Assembly (NCBI GenBank): GCA_019058135.1 | Contig: JAHLWE010000526.1 | Coordinates: 1 to 11,170 of the forward strand | Reading direction: 5' to 3' | Length of the DNA: 11,170 bases | From: Promethearchaeota archaeon | GTDB taxonomy: Archaea; Asgardarchaeota; Lokiarchaeia; Sigyniarchaeales; SOKP01 | Part shown: positions 1 through 6,115 of the stretch, piece after piece | Layout: every line of letters begins with the position of its first letter | Position numbering within the stretch: position 1 is the stretch's first letter | Notes under the pieces: generated by a model | What the model was told of the DNA's origin: nothing | The model's input: only the letters and a program-made list of their open reading frames with translations | Database searches by the model: none | Program-made: the position numbers and the translations under genes

Positions 1-981
1 ATATTGAGATTATTGGAAAAGAATTGGAAATCTTTTTTTAATTCTATGAAAGAATGGAAAATTCTTCCTGAGAAATATCAAGGAAGACCAAAACCCCCAA
101 AATATAAGAAAAAAAACGGTGAATTTATTATTATTTTCACTAATCAACAATGTAGAATTAAAAATGGCTACTTACATTTTCCAGAAAAAGTAAAGTTATC
201 TCCGATTAAAACCAGAATAAGAAACAAATTACATCAAATAAGAATAATCCCCAAGGGATTATTTTATAATATAGAGATTATATATCCACAGAAAACAAAT
301 AATTTAAACTTAGATAAGGATAGGATTATTGGAATTGATTTAGGGGTGAGCAATATTGCAACTATTGTAAATAATGCAGGGTTAAAACCCACTATTATTA
401 AAGGCGGTATTGTGAAGTCCATAAATCAATTCTATAATAAAAGAATTGCCGAGCTAAAATCAATTAAAGATAAGCAAGGAATTAAATTTGAGACCAAAAG
501 ATTGCATAAGATTACCAGAAAACGGAATAATAAAATAAATGATATATTTCATAAAATTTCAAGAAAAATTATTAAATATTGTATTGAAAATAATTTTGGA
601 ACAATAATAATCGGTTATAATAGAACATGGAAGCAAAAAGTGAACATTGGAAGGATTAATAATCAGAAGTTTGTTCAAATACCATTTTTTAAATTAATAA
701 ATCAAATTAAATATAAATCGGAGTTAGTTGGTATCGATATTATTATAGAGGGAGAGTCTTTTACTTCCAAATGCAGTTTTTTAGATAAAGAGCCGATTAA
801 AAAGCATAAAAATTATATGGGGAAGCGTATAAATAGAGGTCTTTTTAAGACCAAAAAAGGACTCCTTATCAATGCTGATGTAAACGCAGGGTATAATATT
901 ATTAAAAAAGTAGTCCCAAATGCAGTTTCTGCGGATGGGATAGAGGATGTGGGGTTACATCCATATTCTATTGCTATATAA
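1..981 (+). CDS. tnpB: TnpB (IS605/IS1341-type OrfB) RNA-guided nuclease, 5' end outside window
   Basis: This is a TnpB-family, RuvC-like nuclease, which in characterised members cuts DNA guided by an omega-RNA made from the transposon end. The frame is open from base 1, and the visible part begins at the family stretch RLLEKNWKSFF. About 80-100 N-terminal residues should therefore lie upstream; the TTG at base 4 is unlikely to be the real start. Counting from that TTG as residue 1, RuvC-I is GIDLGVSN (Asp112) and RuvC-III is NADVNAGYN (Asp292). The place where most TnpBs carry the second catalytic Glu reads IIIGYNRTWK (Tyr205). A Glu lies instead about 46 residues later in IEGESFTSKC (Glu251). 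The usual four-Cys zinc ribbon is reduced to one Cys (257). The ending GIEDVGLHP is typical of archaeal members. Family assignment is firm; activity is unknown. Confidence 0.93.
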   Translation: MLRLLEKNWKSFFNSMKEWKILPEKYQGRPKPPKYKKKNGEFIIIFTNQQCRIKNGYLHFPEKVKLSPIKTRIRNKLHQIRIIPKGLFYNIEIIYPQKTNNLNLDKDRIIGIDLGVSNIATIVNNAGLKPTIIKGGIVKSINQFYNKRIAELKSIKDKQGIKFETKRLHKITRKRNNKINDIFHKISRKIIKYCIENNFGTIIIGYNRTWKQKVNIGRINNQKFVQIPFFKLINQIKYKSELVGIDIIIEGESFTSKCSFLDKEPIKKHKNYMGKRINRGLFKTKKGLLINADVNAGYNIIKKVVPNAVSADGIEDVGLHPYSIAI

Positions 982-985
982 TAAA
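911..985 (+). ncRNA. possible omega-RNA / transposon right-end structure overlapping the tnpB 3' end
   Basis: Seen in the sequence: GGATGT (945-950) pairs perfectly with ACATCC (957-962) around a six-base loop. Upstream, GCAG (922-925) pairs with CTGC (929-932), enclosed by TCCC (914-917) and GGGA (937-940) with internal loops. Known: omega-RNAs of TnpB elements are encoded at the transposon right end and often overlap the 3' part of tnpB. Inference: these hairpins could be the scaffold part of such an RNA. Neither the exact end nor the guide boundary can be fixed from one copy. Conserved protein sequence in the same place can produce such pairing by chance. Confidence 0.35.
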
Positions 986-1095
986 AATAGTCAAATAGAA
1001 TTAAATTTTAATTGAAAACAAGGGAAATTAAAAATAACCTGGATTTGAGTAAATTCGATCTAAATTGACTAAAAGATCTTAATATTCAAAAAAAA

Positions 1096-1233
1096 ATGGA
1101 AATAAATGAAGATTTAACAATAGAATCAATTTTAGAAGGTAATATGAGATTTTTAGAAAAAATTGTGAATAAAAATTGGAAATTGATGGATCTGATTTAT
1201 ATCTACATTTATTTAAAGGAATTAAAGGATTAG
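1096..1233 (+). CDS. possible small ORF upstream of and overlapping dprA, 45 aa
   Basis: An ATG at 1096 opens a 45-codon frame (MEINEDLTIESILEGNMRF...) ending at TAG 1231-1233. It overlaps the first part of dprA in another frame. Its first 30 codons look protein-like, with acidic and hydrophobic residues alternating as in a helix. The last third becomes repetitive (IYIYIYLKELKD), as expected when reading across a neighbouring frame. No Shine-Dalgarno site is visible. It could be a short leader gene, the original N-terminal part of dprA separated by an indel, or a remnant. I do not recognise it. Confidence 0.25.
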   Translation: MEINEDLTIESILEGNMRFLEKIVNKNWKLMDLIYIYIYLKELKD

Positions 1234-2159
1234 GAATTAATAAGATTAAGAAAATTTATAAATTTTTTGGCAATTTTGAATATGCATTTAATTCTTCTAT
1301 TGAAGAATTTAGTAAAGCAATAAAAGATAAGAATATTTTAAACCAAATACGTCAAAAACAAAATAATAAGGATATCATTTTAAAAGAGATTGATAATTAC
1401 ATAAAAAGTTATTATTATAAAGATATTAAACCCATCTCCTTTTTTAATAAAAATTATCCAATCCTATTAAAGAAAATAAAAAATCCACCAATTTATTTAT
1501 ACATAAAGGGAAACCTAATTTTCAATGAATTAGAAAAATCAATTTCTATTATTGGAACTCGCAACCCATCTTTTTACGGCCATACTAAAGCCAGATCTAT
1601 AGCAAAAAGTCTAGCTGAAATGGGATATGTCATTGTCAGTGGTTTAGCAAGGGGAATAGATATGGAAGCACATTTAGGCGCTTTAGAAGGTGGAGGTAAA
1701 ATAATTGCAGTATTAGGACATAGGGTTGAAGACATTTATCCAAAAGAACATTCTGAACTTGCTCAAGAGATAATAAGAGAAGGGGCACTAATTTCCGAAT
1801 ATAATGATAATGAAAAAATGAATAAGTTTGATTTAGTAAATAGAAATAGGATTATTAGCGGATTAACCCAAGCATCTCTGATTATAGAAGGAAGTTTAAA
1901 AAGTGGAACTAGTCATGAAGTCAGATTTGCAAAAGAACAAAAAAAAATAATCTATGCCTTAAAGCCCACTGATTACAATCGCAAAGTTTCAGAATTGCCA
2001 TTAAAATTGATAAATGAAGGTGCAATTGAAGTAGAATCTCCACAAGAGATAATGGACTACCTAAATTCCCATGAGAAAAAAATAGAAAAGAAGAAAATTA
2101 AAGATGATCATCTAACATCAACTCTTGACAAGTTTATAAAACAGGAGAAGCCAAAATAA
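1176..2159 (+). CDS. dprA: DprA/Smf-family DNA-processing protein
   Basis: DprA binds single-stranded DNA and loads RecA-type recombinases in transforming bacteria; the role in archaea is not settled. The N-terminus (about 8-50) is a SAM/helix-hairpin-like region with FKGIKGLGINKIKK. The Rossmann-fold DprA domain follows, with SIIGTRNPSFYG (124-135), VSGLARGIDMEAH (154-166), a Gly-rich turn with IIAVLGH, and NRNRIISGLTQAS (222-234) then SGTSHEV. At 327 residues it is a usual length, without a clear C-terminal winged helix; the last 30 residues are Lys-rich. The start is TTG at 1176, because an in-frame TAA lies just upstream at 1170-1172. No strong ribosome site is seen, so the start is uncertain. 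A 50-residue ORF begins immediately after its stop. Confidence 0.92.
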   Translation: MEIDGSDLYLHLFKGIKGLGINKIKKIYKFFGNFEYAFNSSIEEFSKAIKDKNILNQIRQKQNNKDIILKEIDNYIKSYYYKDIKPISFFNKNYPILLKKIKNPPIYLYIKGNLIFNELEKSISIIGTRNPSFYGHTKARSIAKSLAEMGYVIVSGLARGIDMEAHLGALEGGGKIIAVLGHRVEDIYPKEHSELAQEIIREGALISEYNDNEKMNKFDLVNRNRIISGLTQASLIIEGSLKSGTSHEVRFAKEQKKIIYALKPTDYNRKVSELPLKLINEGAIEVESPQEIMDYLNSHEKKIEKKKIKDDHLTSTLDKFIKQEKPK

Positions 2160-2312
2160 ATGGTACGAGAAGAAGAAGGAAAAATAATATTAGATAACGG
2201 AGTATCTGTAAAATTAATTGATGAACATTCCTATCCTAAGTGCAAACAGGTTAGTGAAAATAATGAATTATGTTATGATTGCAAAAATAAAAATTATCCA
2301 AAAGAAATCTAG
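2160..2312 (+). CDS. small Cys-rich protein, 50 aa, directly after dprA
   Basis: The ATG follows the dprA stop with no gap (TAAATG), which suggests translational coupling; GGAG lies about 14 bases before it inside dprA. The product starts MVREEEGKIILDNGVSVKLID, a short beta-hairpin-like stretch. It then has Cys residues arranged as PKCKQV, about ten residues, and LCYDCK, so one lone Cys and one CxxC pair. This resembles a small zinc-binding knuckle, but three Cys plus a His (DEH) is not a standard ribbon. It is too short for any family I recognise. It may be a real operon partner or the truncated start of a longer gene. Between 2313 and 2381 I see nothing except convergent gene ends. Confidence 0.5.
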   Translation: MVREEEGKIILDNGVSVKLIDEHSYPKCKQVSENNELCYDCKNKNYPKEI

Positions 2313-2381
2313 GAAGAATTAGGAATTATTACTAATTAACGGAAATCATGCAGGGGACCTTTATTAAAAGCATTTATTAAG

Positions 2382-2783
2382 TTATAATTTTTCATTAATG
2401 TATTTTCTCTTTATCGCTCTCAATTCTTGGGATCCTTCCTCTACATTGTGCTCTAATTTAGAATAATAAGAATTATAGTATAATATTAATTTCGAAACTA
2501 TATTTTTACCATATTCAGTTATTTCATAAAAAGAATATTCATTTGTATCCTCTTTCTTTTGTAAGAAATTTTGAATTATTCCACCTAATTCTAACTTTTT
2601 TACGTGATTACCAATTAAACTTTTTTCTCTTCCTGTAATCTTAGCAATATTCGAAAATGATAAAGGGCCATGGTCTATTAATAATATAGATAATGCTAAT
2701 CTAAATTTATTTCCTATGCCTTTTAATGCGAATTCAAACTCATTTGGTATTTGATTAAGATAATCTTCAAAATTAATTTTCAT
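2382..2783 (-). CDS. winged-helix transcriptional regulator (ArsR/MarR-like), 133 aa
   Basis: A single winged helix-turn-helix DNA-binding protein. Residues about 22-75 (GNKFRLALSILLIDHGPLS..., then SNIAKITGREKSLIGNHVKKLELGGII) form the helix-turn-helix. The wing follows at 76-90 (EDTNEYSFYEIT). A C-terminal helix (92-112, rich in Ile, Leu and Tyr) is a likely dimerisation helix. No metal-binding Cys pair is present, so it is not a classic metal-sensing ArsR. The ATG at 2783 sits about 25 bases downstream of a minus-strand TATA box, so the transcript is probably leaderless. It is transcribed divergently from the AbiEi-like gene at 3059, 275 bases away. Target and ligand are unknown; autoregulation through the palindrome in its promoter is an inference. 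Confidence 0.83.
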   Translation of the reverse strand: MKINFEDYLNQIPNEFEFALKGIGNKFRLALSILLIDHGPLSFSNIAKITGREKSLIGNHVKKLELGGIIQNFLQKKEDTNEYSFYEITEYGKNIVSKLILYYNSYYSKLEHNVEEGSQELRAIKRKYINEKL

Positions 2784-2801
2784 ATTTCATCATTTTTTTT
2801 T

Positions 2802-2846
2802 AAGTATATAATAAAAATTTATCTAGGTATATAAAAATTTACCTAT
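2802..2846 (-). promoter_or_regulatory. TATA-box promoter of the winged-helix gene with overlapping palindrome and direct repeat
   Basis: On the minus strand an AT-rich box (plus-strand GTATATAATAAAA, 2804-2816) is centred about 25 bases before the ATG at 2783, the archaeal spacing for a leaderless mRNA. Just upstream lie the inverted arms TAGGTA (2824-2829) and TACCTA (2840-2845). Two direct copies of ATAAAAATTTA start at 2811 and 2831, exactly 20 bases apart. This arrangement suits binding of a dimeric regulator to one face of the helix, perhaps the gene's own product. The rest of the 2784-3058 gap is AT-rich sequence, without an ORF or stable hairpin that I can see. Confidence 0.5.
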
Positions 2847-3001
2847 ATTTTTGTAGCAGTTTCTCGAAGGAAAAAAATGATTTATTTCATTTTCTAAGAA
2901 ATACAAACAATTTCAAGACTTGGAGAAAATCTAATACTGAAATTATTTCAAATAATTAATGTAATTTACTTAGATGTTTAATAACAAAAAGAAAAATAGA
3001 A

Positions 3002-3061
3002 AAATATAAAAATGTAAAAAATATTATTATTATGACAAAATTATATAAATGAATTAAATTG
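3002..3061 (+). promoter_or_regulatory. promoter and unusual leader of the AbiEi-like gene
   Basis: AATATAAAAATG (about 3001-3013) looks like a TATA box. About 26 bases downstream is ATG 3032, the right distance for a leaderless start. That ATG is in the same frame as the AbiEi-like gene, but after six codons (MTKLYK) it meets TGA 3050-3052. The longer frame can then resume at TTG 3059. Either TGA is a nonsense mutation near the old N-terminus, or there is a six-codon leader ORF with reinitiation. A second AT-rich box (TTATATAA, 3041-3048) lies too close to the TTG to serve it. Confidence 0.4.
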
Positions 3062-3883
3062 AAAACTTCAAATATTCCAAAAAAGATAATAGATAGAATA
3101 TTGAATTCAAAAAATATTATCACCAGTGAGGTTTTAGCTAAAAATTATAAACTAAAACCATTAACTGCTTCAAATTATTTAAGTAGATTAAAAAGAGATG
3201 GGATAATAACTAGAATTGGAAGAGGTGAATATATAAATTCCCAAAAATCAAAACTTATACTAGACATCTCGCCTAAAGTAAGAAAAATTCATGAAATTAT
3301 AGAGGAACAATCACCCTTCTTAGAATTTATAATTTGGAGCATTTTTAATCTAAAAGAATTCTATCATAATGTACCTACTAAAAACTACCTCTTTATAGAA
3401 TCAAAAGAGATGTTTGAACTAATGTCTATAAAGGAAATTTTATTTGAACACGACTTAGAATCCATAATAAATCCAAAGCCGAAAGATTTCGAAGAAGTGT
3501 TATATAGAATTGAAATTCCCATCATTTTATTTAAAAGAAAGAATTCTTACGGTGTAATCAAGATTAATGGCATACAAACGCCAATTTTAGAACGATGTAT
3601 CCTTGATTTATATTATTATATAACAAGAAAAAAATTGAATTATCCAATTGAAGAGGTTAATAATATTTTAATTAATGCAATTAATACGGGTGCATTTAAT
3701 TTTAGTTTTGCTGACAGATACGTAAAATTGAGAAATATAGAATTTGATTTCCTTTTAATTTTTTCAAAATTACATCAAAAATACCCTAATTTAATTCCTA
3801 TTAGGTATTTGAGAAGAAATCTTAAACTTAATGAGAATTTAAAATTATTCTTCGGAGAAGATTGTTCTAAAGGTATTTTTTAA
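3059..3883 (+). CDS. AbiEi-like winged-helix protein (type IV antitoxin/regulator-like), 274 aa
   Basis: The N-terminal domain (about 8-60) reads as the helix-turn-helix of AbiEi-type antitoxins: KKIIDRILNSKNIITSEVLAKNY, a recognition helix TASNYLSRLKRDG, and a wing ending RIGRGEYI. The remainder resembles the alpha/beta domain of AbiEi/DUF6577-like proteins, with a WSIFNLKEFYH region (93-103) and GIQTPILERCILDLYYY (171-187). That last motif corresponds to the family's P.LE+.LvDl stretch. In type IV systems the antitoxin represses its own operon and counteracts a nucleotidyltransferase (AbiEii). I see no nucleotidyltransferase (G-S plus DxD) next to it: downstream is decayed sequence and upstream a divergent regulator. 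It may therefore be a solitary regulator or an orphan antitoxin. The TTG start is supported only by the domain beginning there. Confidence 0.68.
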   Translation: MKTSNIPKKIIDRILNSKNIITSEVLAKNYKLKPLTASNYLSRLKRDGIITRIGRGEYINSQKSKLILDISPKVRKIHEIIEEQSPFLEFIIWSIFNLKEFYHNVPTKNYLFIESKEMFELMSIKEILFEHDLESIINPKPKDFEEVLYRIEIPIILFKRKNSYGVIKINGIQTPILERCILDLYYYITRKKLNYPIEEVNNILINAINTGAFNFSFADRYVKLRNIEFDFLLIFSKLHQKYPNLIPIRYLRRNLKLNENLKLFFGEDCSKGIF

Positions 3884-3902
3884 ATTAAAAGTAATGGATT
3901 AG

Positions 3903-4139
3903 TTCCTAGGAAAAAGGAAATTCTTCCAACCTGGATTTATCTTAAAGCAGATTAAAGCAAGAAAAGGATTAATCCAGAATCTAAATGGATTAGAATATTT
4001 AGAAATCGATGATTATATTATCACATTGGGAAAACAAGTGAAAAAAATCGCTAAATATGCCAAAGGCGGAAAAAATAGACAACTAAATATAGCTCTACAG
4101 ATGATTAATATTATTGTTTATACAAAAATTTATAAGTGA
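3903..4139 (+). pseudogene. coding remnant without start codon, 78 codons
   Basis: From 3903, directly after an in-frame TAG, a 78-codon frame runs to TGA 4137-4139. It has a protein-like composition: KFFQPGFILKQIKARKG, then LEYLEIDDYIITLGKQV, then KKIAKYAKGGKNRQLNIAL. There is no good start codon before the late ATG near 4111, and the last 20 codons become low-complexity Ile/Tyr. I do not recognise a family. It directly precedes the broken NYN-like copy, which is in another frame, so it may be the N-terminal part of that same old gene. The equivalent sequence is absent before the second NYN-like copy at 8731. Confidence 0.4.
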
Positions 4140-4401
4140 ATTTTTTCATCTCCTAAGAATACCATAAGGCCCAAACTTGAGCGATATAGACAATTATTTA
4201 ATCGCAAATGTAGTTTAAATTCTTGAACCATACCCGATTAAAGCATTTGCTATAGTAAGCAGCGATAAGGACCATCTCCCGGTTATGAAAAATGCAAGCT
4301 ATAAAAACATTAAGTCTTACATCTTAGGCGTGAAGCAATCCGAGATTTATCAGAAGTATGATATTAATTACAAGGTTTTTATCACTAACAAAAATTTATA
4401 A
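4135..4401 (+). pseudogene. decayed NYN/PIN-like nuclease domain fragment, copy 1
   Basis: Read from AGT at 4135, the frame gives SEFFHLLRIP, a TAA, GPNLSDIDNYLIANVV, a second TAA, then ILEPYPIKAFAIVSSDKDHLPVM and IKSYILGVKQSEIYQKYDI. The same sequence without these stops is present at 8743-8980. NLSDIDNYL followed by IVSxDKDxLPVM fits the C-terminal half of NYN/PIN-like nucleases, where acidic residues bind metal; the assignment rests on this motif pattern only. Two in-frame stops and a missing N-terminal half make it a pseudogene. Similarity to copy 2 ends near 4367; the last codons to TAA 4399-4401 are unrelated. Confidence 0.72.
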
Positions 4402-4405
4402 TTAA

Positions 4406-4804
4406 TTAAAAAAAAAATCTATCATCAATTTCTATAAATTGAAGACATTCTCTTAGCGTTCCCTTATTCAAAACAATCCATTCACCTGTATGGCGTTGCC
4501 AATCCGCAGTACAATCTATTCCTTTCTTATCAAACAATGTGATCCGAGCAAAAATATCTTCAAAATATTTCCCATCAATCAATGGTTTTATGAAAATTGC
4601 ATTTGGGTCATTCCATCTCATTGGTTTATATAAAAAATAAAAATAAATTCGCCCAGCCCGAATCTTAATTCGGTTGATTCCATTCGAAAGTTTTTGCGAA
4701 GAAACTATAAAATTGTTCACTTCTTTCAAAAGTGCAGTTTTATCTTTTTGATCCAATTTAATTGGTTTTGGCGGTACTTTTTTCCAGACTTTTCTCAATG
4801 GCAT
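4406..4804 (-). CDS. conserved hypothetical protein, DUF3024-like, 132 aa
   Basis: A basic N-terminus (MPLRKVWKKVPPKP) leads into a helical segment (18-40). A beta-rich core follows: INRIKIRAGRIYFYFLY, FIKPLIDGKYFEDIFARITLF (71-91), DWQRHTGEWIVL (101-112), and an acidic end CLQFIEIDDRFF. The order of an aromatic beta strand, then (A)RI.L, then W+RxxxxW, then an EID/DxxFF end resembles DUF3024 proteins, but I rate that match only as possible. No catalytic motif or membrane segment is visible. The ATG at 4804 has a minus-strand TATA-like box about 40 bases upstream, so it may have its own promoter. It is the last gene of the minus-strand group headed by the winged-helix gene at 6024. The function is unknown. 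Confidence 0.72.
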   Translation of the reverse strand: MPLRKVWKKVPPKPIKLDQKDKTALLKEVNNFIVSSQKLSNGINRIKIRAGRIYFYFLYKPMRWNDPNAIFIKPLIDGKYFEDIFARITLFDKKGIDCTADWQRHTGEWIVLNKGTLRECLQFIEIDDRFFF

Positions 4805-4841
4805 TTGGCATTTTTTATTTTTATTATTGTGGATTTTTTAA

Positions 4842-4854
4842 CGAAATTTTATAT
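4842..4854 (-). promoter_or_regulatory. TATA-like box for the DUF3024-like gene
   Basis: The minus strand reads GAGATATAAAATTTCG around 4838-4853, a good archaeal TATA sequence about 40 bases before ATG 4804. It would give a leader of roughly 15 bases. It lies just beyond the 3' end of the frameshifted zinc-cluster gene (stop at 4897). Confidence 0.35.
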
Positions 4855-4896
4855 CTCCAATCTCATAATATAAAATTTTTAAATGATATTTGCGTT

Positions 4897-5171
4897 TTAG
4901 TAAAGAATCTCATCTGCATAATGATCTTCATGCTCTTCCGAAAGACATCCTTCACATAAATAACTCCAGCTACCTTCACTTTCTGAACATTCAATGCATA
5001 TCCAAGTGGCTCTTGTTTTTTTCCCTCTTCTTTGCATTTTACACAGTAATGATATCTCGGTTTATTCTTTAAAGTTATAAGAGGATATTTAAACTTTTTT
5101 TCTGAATCAAAAACGTTTTCTAAAAAAATAGTATGCTGTATATCATCATCAAAATCGTATACATATTCCAT
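4897..5171 (-). CDS. zinc-cluster protein with pRiA4b ORF-3-like motif, interrupted by a -1 frameshift
   Basis: The ATG at 5171 has a strong ribosome site (GAGGTGA five bases before). The protein opens MEYVYDFDDDIQHTIFLENVF, matching the YxYDFGDxWxHxIxLE motif of pRiA4b ORF-3/IS1096 TnpR-like proteins; compare YLYDFGDNWEHNIKLEKIF at 7413-8387. It continues to HYCVKCKEEGKK, after which the zero frame loses all Cys and runs on to 4863. Slipping back one base in the run of seven A (plus-strand T7 at 5016-5022) gives KKTRATWICIECSE, SYLCEGCLSEEHEDHY and a stop at 4897-4899. This completes three CxxC pairs plus histidines, clearly the intended zinc-binding module. The shift may be an assembly error, a mutation or programmed slippage. 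The N-terminal half of the pRiA4b domain is absent. The function is unknown. Confidence 0.72.
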
Positions 5172-5181
5172 TTTATCACCT

Positions 5182-5364
5182 CTATAAAATCTCTATATCT
5201 TTTTCATGTTCTTTCTGCTTTTGTTTCTTGAAAATTTTTGACATAGATTCATCATTAGAACTGAAATATTCGATATCTTTAATATTAAACAAATCTACAT
5301 TAAACTGTGTGGATTTGGAACTCACGTGATCATATATATTATTAATCTGATCAAATTTTAAAAG
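5182..5364 (-). pseudogene. 61-codon open tract in frame behind the winged-helix stop
   Basis: After the TAA (5365-5367) of the winged-helix gene, the same frame stays open for 61 codons to TAG 5182-5184, next to the ribosome site of the following gene. The translation looks like protein: KFDQINNIYDHVSSKSTQF, NVDLFNIKDIEYFSSNDES, then a Lys/Glu-rich KIFKKQKQKEHEKDIEIL. The only possible starts inside it are a GTG near 5325 and an ATG near 5229, both without a ribosome site. It could be a separate small gene with a poor start, a lost extension of the regulator, or the tail of a deleted gene. I do not recognise it. Confidence 0.35.
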
Positions 5365-6024
5365 TTAAGTTGGTTTTCCAACGGGAGATCCTAATATTTG
5401 ATATAAGTAATTAAGTTTTTTAGTCAATTCTCTATTTTGTGCATTTAATAATTTGGTTTGGATTAAAATGTCATTATTTTGCTTAATTAGTTTTTTAATG
5501 ATTTTATTTTCGTCTAAAACGCTTTTTTCCTGAATTTCTTCAGGGATTTGAATATTAAAAATTTCTTTTGTAATTTCTGAATATATTTCCAAGACATTAA
5601 TTTTTCCTGCTTTTGTAATATAATACTTTTTACTATCAGGAACTTCATAAATATGTTCTTTTGCCAATAATTCTTCTAAATAAAGGTCAATATCATTGTT
5701 TAAAATATAACCTTTAATTTTTAACGCTGAATTATCATCAAATGATCTATTCTCATATAGGTTTACAAGGATTTTTTGGCTTAAAGATAAATCTTCAAAA
5801 TGATTTGAATGATTTAATATTTGAATTTTGTTATTTTCACCATTATATTTAATTTTAGGTGAAAATCTGAAGAGATGCAATAATAAATCTAAATATTCTT
5901 TTGTTGTTTTCCAATGAAGTCCTGATTTTTCGCTTATCTCATTTATTGAGTATTCTTCACTAATATTCAAATTATTCAATATATTGATTAGAATAGAAAA
6001 AATCGCTGAAGGTTTTTTTTTCAT
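5365..6024 (-). CDS. winged-helix regulator with C-terminal coiled coil, about 219 aa
   Basis: The N-terminal domain (about 6-60) is a helix-turn-helix: AIFSILINILNNL, YSINEISEKSGLHWKTTKEYLDLLLHLF, then a short wing. A second helical/wing segment (78-145; SQKILVNLYENRS to KKYYITKAGKINVLEIY) resembles another winged-helix unit. The C-terminus (about 172-212) is a Lys/Glu/Asn/Leu-rich helix typical of a dimerising coiled coil. There is no catalytic motif. GTG 6027 and ATG 6024 are adjacent. I choose ATG 6024 because the minus-strand TATA box (6045-6052) is centred about 25 bases upstream, giving a leaderless mRNA. It is divergent from the zinc-ribbon regulator at 6182 and heads the minus-strand group. 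Binding to the CATTATAAT sites in the shared spacer is an inference. Confidence 0.83.
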   Translation of the reverse strand: MKKKPSAIFSILINILNNLNISEEYSINEISEKSGLHWKTTKEYLDLLLHLFRFSPKIKYNGENNKIQILNHSNHFEDLSLSQKILVNLYENRSFDDNSALKIKGYILNNDIDLYLEELLAKEHIYEVPDSKKYYITKAGKINVLEIYSEITKEIFNIQIPEEIQEKSVLDENKIIKKLIKQNNDILIQTKLLNAQNRELTKKLNYLYQILGSPVGKPT

Positions 6025-6044
6025 CACTTCTCAACTTCAAAATA

Positions 6045-6052
6045 TTTATATA
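6045..6052 (-). promoter_or_regulatory. TATA box of the minus-strand winged-helix gene
   Basis: The minus strand reads TATATAAA at 6052-6045, centred about 25 bases before ATG 6024. This is the expected position for transcription starting at the start codon itself. The left CATTATAAT operator begins 13 bases further upstream. Confidence 0.6.
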
Positions 6053-6063
6053 TAATATTCATC

Positions 6064-6107
6064 TTCATTATAATATAAATTTTCATATTTTCAATCATTA
6101 TAATGAA
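6064..6107. promoter_or_regulatory. paired palindromic operator-like sites in the divergent spacer
   Basis: TTCATTATAAT (6064-6074) and ATTATAATGAA (6097-6107) are perfect inverted copies. Each contains CATTATAAT (6066-6074 and 6096-6104), with starts exactly 30 bases apart, about three helical turns. The right unit CATTATAATG (6096-6105) is itself a complete ten-base palindrome; the left one is palindromic in all but its outer pair. Each site lies roughly 10-13 bases upstream of one of two opposing TATA boxes (6045-6052 minus, 6116-6123 plus). This is a symmetric layout for one dimeric regulator controlling both genes. AT richness raises the chance background, but the match length and symmetry are striking. 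Confidence 0.6.
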
Positions 6108-6115
6108 AATAATAG

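Noticed and set aside
1141..1180. Resemblance between 1-30 and 1142-1175 (ATATGAGATTTTTAGAAAA) as a transposon-end repeat
   Set aside because: The match is short, gapped and made of AT-rich words common in this sequence. It is not enough to call an element boundary.
4762..5072. Plus-strand open frames of 60-65 codons
   Set aside because: They lie antisense to the DUF3024-like and zinc-cluster genes. Their Phe/Tyr/Leu-rich, low-complexity composition is typical of reverse-strand reading of AT-rich genes.
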